From Aphelocoma coerulescens (taxonomy: Eukaryota; Chordata; Aves; Passeriformes; Corvidae), in assembly GCF_041296385.1 (NCBI RefSeq), contig NW_027183587.1, positions 140,509 to 204,508 on the forward strand: DNA of 64,000 nt, written 5' to 3'. The notes under the pieces are model-generated. The model was not told the DNA's origin and made no database searches. It saw nothing but the letters and a program-made list of their open reading frames with translations. Of the stretch, positions 31,280 through 43,265 are shown piece by piece; the stretch's first letter is position 1, and each line of letters starts with the position of its first letter. The position numbers were made by a program, and so were the translations under genes.

Positions 31280-34200
31280 TGAAACAGCAAGACAATGATT
31301 GCACGTCGAGCTGAGCAAAAGCCGTGCACGGCACACCGTGGCTGCGTGCAGTGTTCACGCGGAAGAGCGGCAAAGCTCCAAGCCCTCGCTGGGCTTCCGT
31401 TCTGCCCGGAGCACAGGCGGCGAAGAACGAAGCAGCTGGGCACCGGCTTCATGTAGCCAGTGGAGCGAATTGCAAATGTCCAGCCGAGAGCTGCTTCACA
31501 AGCAGATTCAGCTGAGAACGCTCTGGCTGCTTCAGAAAGGAAGGCGCAGCCCTTGCACTCCAGCACACAACCGGGCCAGAAACAGGTCCTTCAACCTTCA
31601 GTGCTGCCGACTCCATGCAGCTTGAGCACACCCAGAAGGACGCGTCCAGAAAGAAGGCGTTCTTCGAGTACCCCCCTCCTCCAAGGAGCCTCGAAACTGA
31701 GCACAACACGCTGCGGCTCGGCAGCTTCCTTCTCAGCGAGACGTACCGTCACATTTATGCACTCTCGCAGCTCCGTTGCCCACTTGCAGCAGCTGCTGCT
31801 ACCGAAGCAAAAGGCTCCAGAAGTAAAAGCCACTGCTGGGCTGCACGTTCCCTCTGCCTCACGTAAAGCAGCAGAAACTGGCCGCTGCACTCTGTCCTTC
31901 CATTCTCTGCCGCACCTGCCACTGTCATCTCTGCGTCTCCAAGCATAAACCTGGGCACAAATGCTTTCCGAGGAAAGCTGGAAGAGAAATAGGTAGCAGC
32001 ACAAGTAGCTGCAAGTGGAACTTCCTGGTTTCAACTGCTAACGTGAGTCCGCAAAGAAGCGAGTGACGGCCACGCTTCCCCTTGCAGCCTGTGCGATGCG
32101 CACAGCAGCTCGGGGCTCTGCCTTCATTCCTACGCTCTCCGTACCACGGTCGCGCTTTCATTCTGCCGGAGTCGAAGCGTCCTCTACTTCTCGCACAAGA
32201 GCATTGTGCCCGCAGCGAAATGCTCCAGCCGACTGCTTCTGCCGGAACACGCCCTGGCCTATGCACTTTCCCTCGCAGCGACATACACCAGCACACTGGG
32301 TCTTTCTTGTCGTCCAAATGTAAAGGGAAAGGTTCTCCGCTCCGTCTGGCACAGAGAACAGTTTTAGGTCGACAAGCTCACCCAGAGCTCACCCTCGACG
32401 CGTGGAAACCCGCATTTGCACCCCATTCCAGCGGCAGCCCGTCCTTCCTTTACAGCCTGCACAGCGCCGTCAGATCGCGGTGCTCTCCGCACCTGCCTTC
32501 TCACTTCCAAGTACCAGCGCGAACCTTACAGCCTTGCAGGCAGCGAAGACGCGGCGAGGCGTCTCGCACAGAAGAACGGGCCAGGACGCAAAGATGGTCT
32601 TCCTTTCTCCTCCTCCTCCTCCTCCTTGCCCGAGTGGTGGTGCTGTGCTGAAAGTCTTGGCCGGCGAAAGGCTTATGCAGCAAGTGCTTCTCTCCTGACG
32701 CATGTCGCTGAGCGAGAGAGCTGCACGGACACTTTCGACTCTGGGAAACAGCAAGACAATGATTGCACGTCGAGCTGAGCAAAAGCCGTGCACGGCACAC
32801 CGTGGCTGCGTGCAGTGTTCACGCGGAAGAGCGGCAAAGCTCCAAGCCCTCGCTGGGCTTCCGTTCTGCCCGGAGCACAGGCGGCGAAGAACGAAGCAGC
32901 TGGGCACCGGCTTCATGTAGCCAGTGGAGCGAATTGCAAATGTCCAGCCGAGAGCTGCTTCACAAGCAGATTCAGCTGAGAACGCTCTGGCTGCTTCAGA
33001 AAGGAAGGCGCAGCCCTTGCACTCCAGCACACAACCGGGCCAGAAACAGGTCCTTCAACCTTCAGTGCTGCCGACTCCATGCAGCTTGAGCACACCCAGA
33101 AGGACGCGTCCAGAAAGAAGGCGTTCTTCGAGTACCCCCCTCCTCCAAGGAGCCTCGAAACTGAGCACAACACGCTGCGGCTCGGCAGCTTCCTTCTCAG
33201 CGAGACGTACCGTCACATTTATGCACTCTCGCAGCTCCGTTGCCCACTTGCAGCAGCTGCTGCTACCGAAGCAAAAGGCTCCAGAAGTAAAAGCCACTGC
33301 TGGGCTGCACGTTCCCTCTGCCTCACGTAAAGCAGCAGAAACTGGCCGCTGCACTCTGTCCTTCCATTCTCTGCCGCACCTGCCACTGTCATCTCTGCGT
33401 CTCCAAGCATAAACCTGGGCACAAATGCTTTCCGGGGAAAGCTGGAAGAGAAATAGGTAGCAGCACAAGTAGCTGCAAGTGGAACTTCCTGGTTTCAACT
33501 GCTAACGTGAGTCCGCAAAGAAGCGAGTGACGGCCACGCTTCCCCTTGCAGCCTGTGCGATGCGCACAGCAGCTCGGGGCTCTGCCTTCATTCCTACGCT
33601 CTCCGTACCACGGTCGCGCTTTCATTCTGCCGGAGTCGAAGCGTCCTCTACTTCTCGCACAAGAGCATTGTGCCCGCAGCGAAATGCTCCAGCCGACTGC
33701 TTCTGCCGGAACACGCCCTGGCCTATGCACTTTCCCTCGCAGCGACATACACCAGCACACTGGGTCTTTCTTGTCGTCCAAATGTAAAGGGAAAGGTTCT
33801 CCGCTCCGTCTGGCACAGAGAACAGTTTTAGGTCGACAAGCTCACCCAGAGCTCACCCTCGACGCGTGGAAACCCGCATTTGCACCCCATTCCAGCGGCA
33901 GCCCGTCCTTCCTTTACAGCCTGCACAGCGCCGTCAGATCGCGGTGCTCTCCGCACCTGCCTTCTCACTTCCAAGTACCAGCGCGAACCTTACAGCCTTG
34001 CAGGCAGCGAAGACGCGGCGAGGCGTCTCGCACAGAAGAACGGGCCAGGACGCAAAGATGGTCTTCCTTTCTCCTCCTCCTCCTCCTCCTTGCCCGAGTG
34101 GTGGTGCTGTGCTGAAAGTCTTGGCCGGCGAAAGGCTTATGCAGCAAGTGCTTCTCTCCTGACGCATTTCGCTGAGCGAGAGAGCTGCACGGACACTTTC

Positions 34201-36274
34201 GACTCTGGGAAACAGCAAGACAATGATTGCACGTCGAGCTGAGCAAAAGCCGTGCACGGCACACCGTGGCTGCGTGCAGTGTTCACGCGGAAGAGCGGCA
34301 AAGCTCCAAGCCCTCGCTGGGCTTCCGTTCTGCCCGGAGCACAGGCGGCGAAGAACGAAGCAGCTGGGCACCGGCTTCATGTAGCCAGTGGAGCGAATTG
34401 CAAATGTCCAGCCGAGAGCTGCTTCACAAGCAGATTCAGCTGAGAACGCTCTGGCTGCTTCAGAAAGGAAGGCGCAGCCCTTGCACTCCAGCACACAACC
34501 GGGCCAGAAACAGGTCCTTCAACCTTCAGTGCTGCCGACTCCATGCAGCTTGAGCACACCCAGAAGGACGCGTCCAGAAAGAAGGCGTTCTTCGAGTACC
34601 CCCCTCCTCCAAGGAGCCTCGAAACTGAGCACAACACGCTGCGGCTCGGCAGCTTCCTTCTCAGCGAGACGTACCGTCACATTTATGCACTCTCGCAGCT
34701 CCGTTGCCCACTTGCAGCAGCTGCTGCTACCGAAGCAAAAGGCTCCAGAAGTAAAAGCCACTGCTGGGCTGCACGTTCCCTCTGCCTCACGTAAAGCAGC
34801 AGAAACTGGCCGCTGCACTCTGTCCTTCCATTCTCTGCCGCACCTGCCACTGTCATCTCTGCGTCTCCAAGCATAAACCTGGGCACAAATGCTTTCCGGG
34901 GAAAGCTGGAAGAGAAATAGGTAGCAGCACAAGTAGCTGCAAGTGGAACTTCCTGGTTTCAACTGCTAACGTGAGTCCGCAAAGAAGCGAGTGACGGCCA
35001 CGCTTCCCCTTGCAGCCTGTGCGATGCGCACAGCAGCTCGGGGCTCTGCCTTCATTCCTACGCTCTCCGTACCACGGTCGCGCTTTCATTCTGCCGGAGT
35101 CGAAGCGTCCTCTACTTCTCGCACAAGAGCATTGTGCCCGCAGCGAAATGCTCCAGCCGACTGCTTCTGCCGGAACACGCCCTGGCCTATGCACTTTCCC
35201 TCGCAGCGACATACACCAGCACACTGGGTCTTTCTTGTCGTCCAAATGTAAAGGGAAAGGTTCTCCGCTCCGTCTGGCACAGAGAACAGTTTTAGGTCGA
35301 CAAGCTCACCCAGAGCTCACCCTCGACGCGTGGAAACCCGCATTTGCACCCCATTCCAGCGGCAGCCCGTCCTTCCTTTACAGCCTGCACAGCGCCGTCA
35401 GATCGCGGTGCTCTCCGCACCTGCCTTCTCACTTCCAAGTACCAGCGCGAACCTTACAGCCTTGCAGGCAGCGAAGACGCGGCGAGGCGTCTCGCACAGA
35501 AGAACGGGCCAGGACGCAAAGATGGTCTTCCTTTCTCCTCCTCCTCCTCCTCCTTGCCCGAGTGGTGGTGCTGTGCTGAAAGTCTTGGCCGGCGAAAGGC
35601 TTATGCAGCAAGTGCTTCTCTCCTGACGCATTTCGCTGAGCGAGAGAGCTGCACGGACACTTTCGACTCTGGGAAACAGCAAGACAATGATTGCACGTCG
35701 AGCTGAGCAAAAGCCGTGCACGGCACACCGTGGCTGCGTGCAGTGTTCACGCGGAAGAGCGGCAAAGCTCCAAGCCCTCGCTGGGCTTCCGTTCTGCCCG
35801 GAGCACAGGCGGCGAAGAACGAAGCAGCTGGGCACCGGCTTCATGTAGCCAGTGGAGCGAATTGCAAATGTCCAGCCGAGAGCTGCTTCACAAGCAGATT
35901 CAGCTGAGAACGCTCTGGCTGCTTCAGAAAGGAAGGCGCAGCCCTTGCACTCCAGCACACAACCGGGCCAGAAACAGGTCCTTCAACCTTCAGTGCTGCC
36001 GACTCCATGCAGCTTGAGCACACCCAGAAGGACGCGTCCAGAAAGAAGGCGTTCTTCGAGTACCCCCCTCCTCCAAGGAGCCTCGAAACTGAGCACAACA
36101 CGCTGCGGCTCGGCAGCTTCCTTCTCAGCGAGACGTACCGTCACATTTATGCACTCTCGCAGCTCCGTTGCCCACTTGCAGCAGCTGCTGCTACCGAAGC
36201 AAAAGGCTCCAGAAGTAAAAGCCACTGCTGGGCTGCACGTTCCCTCTGCCTCACGTAAAGCAGCAGAAACTGGC
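31280..36274 (+). repeat. Satellite monomer block F3, 3.4 copies
   Basis: The longest block in the window. The same landmark recurs at 31,299, 32,763, 34,227 and 35,691, a strict 1,464-bp period. All three complete intervals carry the CGTCCTCTAC allele at the diagnostic site (near 32,178, 33,642 and 35,106). This is one more monomer than its right-hand neighbours, so monomer number changes by unequal exchange. Confidence 0.92.
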
Positions 36275-36555
36275 TACTTGTGCTGCTACCTATTTCTCTT
36301 CCAGCTTTCCCCGGAAAGCATTTGTGCCCAGGTTTATGCTTGGAGACGCAGAGATGACAGTGGCAGGTGCGGCAGAGAATGGAAGGACAGAGTGCAGCGG
36401 CCAGTTTCTGCTGCTTTACGTGAGGCAGAGGGAACGTGCAGCCCAGCAGTGGCTTTTACTTCTGGAGCCTTTTGCTTCGGTAGCAGCAGCTGCTGCAAGT
36501 GGGCAACGGAGCTGCGAGAGTGCATAAATGTGACGGTACGTCTCGCTGAGAAGGA
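36119..36555. repeat. Hairpin abutting 3' LTR, F3
   Basis: Arms 36,119-36,274 and 36,400-36,555, loop 36,275-36,399. Same junction with the LTR (AAGGA followed by TATAACATTC) as in F2, F4 and F5, so it arose once before amplification. Confidence 0.9.
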
Positions 36556-36635
36556 TATAACATTCTTCGACTACAGGGAGAGTCCATGGGGCTTTTCCCA
36601 TGGGGTCTCTCAAACAGATGTAGGATGCAGCTCCC

Positions 36636-36642
36636 TTTTTAT
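36636..36642 (-). promoter_or_regulatory. TATA-like box, 3' LTR F3, directed into hairpin
   Basis: ATAAAAA on the minus strand, 81 bp from the hairpin edge at 36,555. Confidence 0.5.
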
Positions 36643-37258
36643 GCCAAGTTCCCGGCCCCAGCACCCTCTTCCTTTTCCCCACTGGCTGAGGTACTCAGGA
36701 GATACAGACTTCCCAAAGTGCCTACTCTATGCCCTCCTCTAATATGCACCCCCCTTTTGGTATTGAAAAGAAAGAAAAAGAAACTATTCCTAATTCTGTT
36801 AAGTGTTTGTTGCCTTGTTGTAGGTTCAGGAATTTAACAGGGCCTTGATTAATCAACAGTCTCTGTTGGTTACCAACAGTTCTAGAGAACTAATAGTTTC
36901 TTCTGTTACTTCACTATCGATAAGTTCCTAGCCTTGTCTACAGGCAGATTCACATGGTCTGTTTGTAAAGACTCATTCGTCTCATTCCTTTTAATCCCTC
37001 CTCTTTTTATTTTGCCTCTTTTTTTCTTTACAAACCTTAATTACCATTGATTTAATTTTTTCTTCTTGAGTCTTCTTGGATTTTGCTATTATTTGCAGTG
37101 ACATCCTCATCTATCCTTTTGTAGACATTTCTGGATCAGGTAGGCATGGCTGCTACCGGCATCCCCTTGACCACCTGCTGAAAGAGCTGCACTCAGCAAG
37201 GTGTCACACATGATAAAAAGATTAGAGTTGCTATAGCATGTAAGAGGAGAAATCATAT

Positions 37259-38625
37259 TCATTTAGCCCATAGCTGGCCAGTTAACCATGAAAACATATC
37301 CCATTCCCATCCTTTCCACATTTGGACAGGTCCATGAGCTGACGTTATTTCCTTTGTTATTTTTTTGACCACTTTTCCGCTGTCATCTGCTTGCAAACAG
37401 CAGCTCGAGTCATTTAATTTCCCACAAACTCCTCCTTCTTCTGCTAACAGATAATCTAGTACCATCCAATGTTGAAATACCGCTTTCCTCGTTTAAGTGG
37501 GTTGGTCAGCAAGAAAGTCAAGAGCTGTGGCTGTTTGGTTGGTTATTATTTCCGAGACAGCTTGTAACCTAATTATCCCATTCAAATGATAAATGGGTTC
37601 CCAGGCATCTGGGATTAATTCCTTAGGATTCCAAGTGGCTGGTCCATCCTGTTGTGGAACTGGTTCTGGTGGCCATTCATCTTTTCCCCATTTTGGGGTG
37701 CTCCCTCCAGCCAGGGCTGCATCAGTTGACTGCTTTTCTCTAATTAAATCATCACAGATTTTGATTCCTAAGCGATTTCCCTGAACTTGTGGCAACAAAA
37801 AGAACAACGGGCTAATATACCCCATACCCATACCATATCCCTGACCAGTTTGGAGGTAACCTGAGCTAAGCATGTTGGCCACAAATGCAATAATGTCCTT
37901 TCAAAGCCTGTGTTCCATTATCAAAGGGGCCTTTCTACCTTTTGTCATCAATTGGTGGGTCAAAATACAGCGGGATTCCTGGGCCTAACGGTCCTCCAAT
38001 AGTTGCTCCACCATAAGGGTCACAGTATTTGCGTTTCCAAGCTCCCAAATGGGGTTCCCATCTACATTTACGTCTGCAAGCTGTTTGGTTGGATTTGGAG
38101 CAGAACTCACTAAGAGGGTTTGAGTTCCAATCTGGTGTTGCCATTCCCACTGATAATCATGAGCAACATGTGTTCTACTTGTGGAATTTTCGTGGGGACA
38201 TCTTAAAAATAGGTGGTCAAAAAAACCCCTTGTCCCTCCCCATTGCTTTACAGGCTTCCAAATATTTTTGGTAAGTGTGTTAAGAACACTTTACCCAGCT
38301 ACCATTAGTGAGCTTAACAGGTATTTGATTGCATTTGTCTTGATATTTGGAACAATTGTAAGGAGGGCAACTGGGGGTCCAAGCCCAATTGTTTAAACCC
38401 AGAGGGGAAGTAAATTCATACATGTCTTTTCCTACATAGACCCCCTCTGTCCTATTTAGGCAATAAGTGCCTGTTGGAGAAGAATGAAGTGGCCGTGAAC
38501 TTCCTTCTTTGGCCCCAAATCCCGTCCTAGTATGGACCCCACCATTTAGGTTCAGCTGGGCTAGCCAACCATGGCCACTCTTCAGATCCTCCTGGCCCTC
38601 CACAGAGCCAGCAATTGCTAAGGTT
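37259..38625 (-). pseudogene. env: Broken retroviral env, F3
   Basis: Same stops and frame changes as the other copies. Open pieces are 38,280-38,603, 37,935-38,150, 37,493-37,882 and 37,259-37,465. No private disabling change seen. Confidence 0.8.
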
Positions 38626-38868
38626 AAAAACTTTTGCTACTTCTTCTCCTAAGGCTGCAAATTGATTCTCTCACACCTGGCCTAAACTCAGCTGACCATA
38701 TAAAAGTAGAATTATTAATGAAAATATTTTAATTGTGTGATCTAGTTAGCTAGTCTAATTTTCATGTTGTCTTCTGCACCACCTGTGGCAATGAAGACAC
38801 ATAAAACCACTTAACCTAAAACAATGGCCGCAAGTATTAGCCCCCCAGTGAGGAGACAGAGGCATCCT

Positions 38869-39292
38869 ACAACATTCTTCAACTACAGGGAGAGGCCATG
38901 GGGCTTTTCCTGTGCAGTCTCTCAAATGATTGTGGGACACTACTCCCATTTTATGCTAAGTTCCCAGCCATAGCACCCTCTTCCTTTTCCCCTTTGGCTG
39001 AGGTACTCAGGAGGTAAAGACTTCCTGAATTGCCTACTCTATGCCCCCATGTAATATGCACCCCCCTTTTGGTATAGAAAAGGAGGAAGAAGAAACTATT
39101 CCTAATTCTATTAAGCCTTTGTTGCCTTGCTCTAGGTTCAGGAATTTAACAGGGCCTTGGCTGAGCAACAGTCTCTGTTGATTAGTAACAGTTTCTAAAA
39201 CTAATACTTTCTTCTATTACTTCCCTATCTGTTACTGCTCTATGCTAGCCTTGTCTAAGAGTGGATTCACACAGTCTGTTTGTAAAGACACA
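38869..39292 (-). repeat. 5' LTR, F3
   Basis: Ends TGTGTCTTTAC on the minus strand at 39,292. Its TATA-like box is the ATAAAAT counterpart near 38,950. Confidence 0.75.
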
Positions 39293-40660
39293 TCCATCTT
39301 ACTCCTTTCACTCCCACACCTTCTTGGAGGTGGGACGGCTCCCCCCGGCACAGCACCTGGAAAAAAAACCCCGTATATGCACACACACACCTGCACTTAC
39401 CCTGCACTCTGCTGCACACCCCCCCCCCCCCCCACACTAACCCCCGCCTCCATATCCCTACCATGCCACTCTCAGCTGCCCTGCCCCCACCGTCCCAGCG
39501 GGCTGGCAGCACCCACTCCTCACATGCTTCCCCATGCCTTGCATTTCCTTCCTGCCCCCTCTGTAGCCTTCCCTCTACCTGCCTTTTCTCCATTGCCTTG
39601 CATTGACTTGCTCACCCATCCCCCACCTGACTTCCTTTCACAGTCATCTAGGTCTGGCCTTACCTTTTCTTTTCCTTCTAGGACCCTCATTGCCTTGCCT
39701 CACCTCGCCAAGCCACCACTTGCCTTGCCTTGCCCTTGAACCCCTTGCCTTCCATTACCTTGCTCACCCCTCCCCCACCTGGAATTCAAGACCCCTTTTC
39801 AATGACATTTCTGGGCCTTGCCCTGCCCTTTCTGCTCCTCCTAGGAATCTCAAGGCTCTCAAGTATCTCCGGTGTTTCAGGATCACATGAGAGGAAGACC
39901 AGGCAAGGACACATGTTGCCACACTCATCTATACGGGCAGCCTTTGTCTGGGACCAATCTTTGCATGTCTTGAATCTTGGAAGGGCAATTCACATTTTGC
40001 CCTTGAGCTCCGGGACCAGAAGGAGAGTTCTTTTGCATACAAAGGAAAGCAGGTAGCTCAAGTCTCTTAGGTGCAGATTAGAGATGACTCACACAGGATC
40101 AAGGCCACACAGAGCAGTTGGGCCTAGCCACTTTTGTGTACCAGAAGTCCTTGAATGTACTTCTCACCTGCCTTGCCTCGCCTTGCCTTGGCAACGCAAC
40201 AGTTTCCTTGCCTTGCCCTGCTAGCCCTCCGTAGCCTTGCATTCCCTTGCATGCCCGTGCCACACCCTTGACCTGCCTACTGCTTTCCTCCAGGGCCTTG
40301 GCTTGCCGAGCCCTTCTTGTTTCTGCCTGGCCTACCCATCAGTGGACTTTCCTTCCTCCTAGAGGCAAGCCTTGCCTCTAACTTCTGGGCCTTCTCTTGC
40401 CTACCACTCCATTTATTTCCCCCTCACTGCTCTGGCCTTGCCTACCTCTTGCTTGACTTGCCTGCAATTGCCTGCACTTGGTTTGCAGTGCCTTGCCTGC
40501 ATGGAAGGCAAGGTAAAGAGTGGTAGGCAGGGCAAAGCCAGCAAGTTGTAGGTAGTGCGAGACGTAGGCAAAGGAAGCAAAGCAAGGGTAGCTTAGGAAA
40601 AACTAGGCAAGGCACTGAAGGCAAGGCAAGGCCAAGGGACTTGCAGTGCCTTTCCTTGGG
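39293..40660 (-). repeat. Degenerate GGCAAGG/CCTTGCC tract, F3 to F4
   Basis: Includes a C15 run at 39,419-39,433. Reads CCTTGGCTTGCCGAG near 40,297, where the next two copies read CCTTGACTTGCCGAG. No gene seen. Confidence 0.8.
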
Positions 40661-43265
40661 AAGGTAAGGACATAGAGCCAGTGTTGGTGGAGCAGATGTT
40701 AAGGTACCATGGGGAGGAATAGCCCAGTGAGATATTTCTCTCCTGGCCCCTTCTGTGTAGGGGCAATTGTTGGACATATTCAATACTAGAGGTGTATCAG
40801 TCCCTGGATATGTTGTATTTTGGAGGAGGGGATGCTGTTTCTTTGGAGATAGGCTTGTAGTTGCTCTCTTTGGCAAGGAAAGCAGGTTTGGATGCGCTCA
40901 TGAGGTGCTCTTAGGGATTTTAAAGGCTTTTCCCAACAGACAGTTCTCTGGGTTAGAGCTGTTGAGCTTTCAGCAGGAATGCAAAGGCCAAGCTTGTGAC
41001 CCTTTTTTCCTGGTGCCTTTAGTGTGTGAGCAGTCCCTGGTGCTGTTGTCTTTGGATCCTGACTCTGGGAGAGGGAAGGCTTAGGATGGTACCTAGAGCT
41101 GAGAAGGAAAGTGCTGAGGGCAGCGTGTGCGCTGCTAGTTTGAGGGGTGCAGTTGAAGTTGTAGGCAGCAAGAGCTTTCTCAGCTGGCACTGTTGTGAGC
41201 TCTGTTTTTGCCAGATGGTTTCAAGTTGGTAGGTGGACTCTGCCAGAGAGAAAAGATTTGTTTGGGCAAAGAGGTTTGTCTGGCTCTTGGAGTGTGGTGC
41301 AAAAAAGAGTCTGCTCTTGGAAGGGGAAGATTCAGGAAAACTTTTTGTTCTGACACCGTTGATTTGAGTGCAGGGACGTTTCTAACTTGCCTCTGCCCTT
41401 GGGGTGGTTTTGAGCAGCGAAAGGTGCGTTTCCTTCTTTGGCAAGTCGTCAGTGCCATCGTGTGGTTGTTGCGATGAGTGCTGACAGTGCCCAGGAAAAA
41501 GCCAAGTGCTTCATTGGCACGGCCCCAGTCGTGTGGGAGCAGTTGGTGGAAGAACTCCGCTGTGCAGTCTGCCTCTTGGAGACGTAAAAGAATGTGTTCC
41601 CATGCATAGCGGGGAAGCAAGAGGAATCTTTTCATTGTTGGCTGTGCAGTTTCTAAGCGGCAAAAGTAAAGGCAGTTCCAGCATGGCCTCTTTCTTTCAG
41701 AACCTTTTCTGTGCCATCATGAAAATGCTCAACATGTAACTCGCACCCATTGAACTGCATCAAAGGTCCTGGAGCTATGCACTTTCCTTCAAGCTCTATG
41801 TACCATCTCTCCACCTCTCGCGGATCCCAAACCCCTTCCAAACATCCAGCAGCTGCTTCTGCACGCAGGGAACAAATGCTAGAACAAGGCGTTGGCCTTC
41901 ATAGTCCCTCTAAAATCTGTAAACTAAGCAAAACATACCAGTGACCAGCATTTTCCTTCGCAAATATATATATAGAGCATCATCACATTCTGTCAAAGTG
42001 GGTAAGTTCACCCTTGCAGTGCAGCTTTTCCAGCCGCAGTTCGGACTGAGAGATGTGCCAGGAGAGAAAGCATTTGTTGACTTTCCTTCTTCTCTGGAAC
42101 ACTTGATACTCGCAGTGCAATCACTTCCACACAACTTCGGTGTGCCCAGGTTCAAGCATCTAGAGCTCACAGAGATGGGAAAGTCAGGGCAGAAGACGTT
42201 TCAAAAAAACCTTACAGCAGCATTAAAACTGTGCACAGCAGTCTGCAGCACTCTAGCTTACTTCTCTGACAGACATGCCATCCCATTGTGGGCTCTCACA
42301 GCTCGGTTGCAAGCTATCTTGGTTGCAAGCTACTCTCCTGAAGAAAAGAACTATAAGAAAAAGCCAATGCTGGGCTGCGCCTTCCCCTTGCTTCACGTAA
42401 AGCCACCCCATGCTGCACTCTGCACTTCCCTTCTCCGCCCCATTGACCACTGTGTTTTCTGAATCTCGAAGCCTAAAGTTCAGCGATATTGTTTCAGCGG
42501 AGGGCTGGAAGAGGAATAGGTAGCAGCACAGCTAAAAGTAGCTGTCGCTGAGCTTTCTCCTTCCCAAAGCTAATGTGAATACGGCAGGTAGGCGAGTGGC
42601 AGCTACCCTCCTCTCTCAGCTTATATGCTGCATGCACGAGCCCGGTGCTCTGCGCCGTCGTTCACCCTCTTAAGTACCCTTGTCGCGCTTTCATTCTGCC
42701 AGAGTCGAACAGTCGTCTACTTCTCGCACAGAGAGCACAGTGCCGGCAGCGCAACCCTCCAGGCGGCTGCTTCTGCCGAAAGACGCCTGGGCTATGCACT
42801 TTCCCTCTCAGTGCTAGGTAGATCTACATTCTGTCTGTGTTGTGCTCTGAATCTTAACGAAAACATTCTCAGCTAAGTCTCGCACACAGAAGAGTTTTAG
42901 GTCAACGAGCTTGCCCAAAGATTGCCCCCGTCCCTATACAAACTTATATTTACACCCCATTCCAGTGGTAATCCTCTTTCCTTTACAGCCTGCACAGCGC
43001 TGTCAGATCGCGGTGCTCTCCGCACCTGCCTTCTCACTCCCAAGTACCATGGTGCACCTTAAAGCCTTGCAGGGAGCGAAGACACCGGTAGGCATCTCGC
43101 ACAGAAGAACGGGCCAGGACGCAAAGATGTTCTTCCTTTCTCCTCGTTGTCGCCCACATTGTGGTGATGTGTTGAAAGTCTTGGCCAGCGAAAGGCTAAT
43201 CCAGCAAGTGCTTCTCTCTTGACGCATTTTGCTGAGCGAGAGCTACACGGATAGTTTAGAATCTG
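40661..43265 (+). repeat. A flank, copy F4
   Basis: Private changes: CCATGCATAG for CTATGCATAG near 41,600, which removes a stop and opens a 151-codon minus-strand frame in this copy only; GCATCTAGAG for GCAGCTAGAG near 42,158; and ACCTTAC near 42,209 shared with R1. TTTACACCCC near 42,950 is shared with F5. Confidence 0.85.

Larger units (their letters stand above)
12402..33346. repeat. Large inverted repeat, about 9.06-kb arms, 2.8-kb centre
   Basis: The left arm 12,402-21,460 is the near-identical reverse complement of 24,285-33,346, and the centre 21,461-24,284 holds tandem monomers. Each arm contains monomers, an A flank, the GGCAAGG tract, a complete provirus and an X segment. Matching landmarks sum to about 45,745. 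Symmetry ends at the outer side because the left arm stops at a hairpin after 1.4 monomers, while the right continues to 3.4 monomers. Confidence 0.85.
36556..39292 (-). mobile_element. LTR-env-LTR provirus, copy F3
   Basis: 3' LTR 36,556-36,975 with TATA-like box at 36,636-36,642; 5' LTR from 39,292 down to at least 38,869. One base shorter than the other copies, with a single A lost near 38,791 (GGCAATGAAG for GGCAAATGAAG). Confidence 0.85.

Noticed and set aside
33546..34115. 189-codon and 186-codon frames repeated in every monomer
   Set aside because: They lie on opposite strands over the same bases and include the CTC run as a Leu or Gly stretch. Their conservation reflects copy homogenisation and not protein selection.
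35852..36742. 296-codon open frame running through the monomer, the hairpin and into the LTR (also at 11,934, 23,862, 46,374 and 56,896)
   Set aside because: It starts at GTG, has no recognisable domain, is created by the fold-back plus LTR junction, and overlaps other long open frames on both strands. GC-rich repeated DNA explains it.
41180..41635. 151-codon minus-strand frame seen only in A flank F4
   Set aside because: A single base change near 41,600 removes a stop present in the six other copies. No homology recognised.
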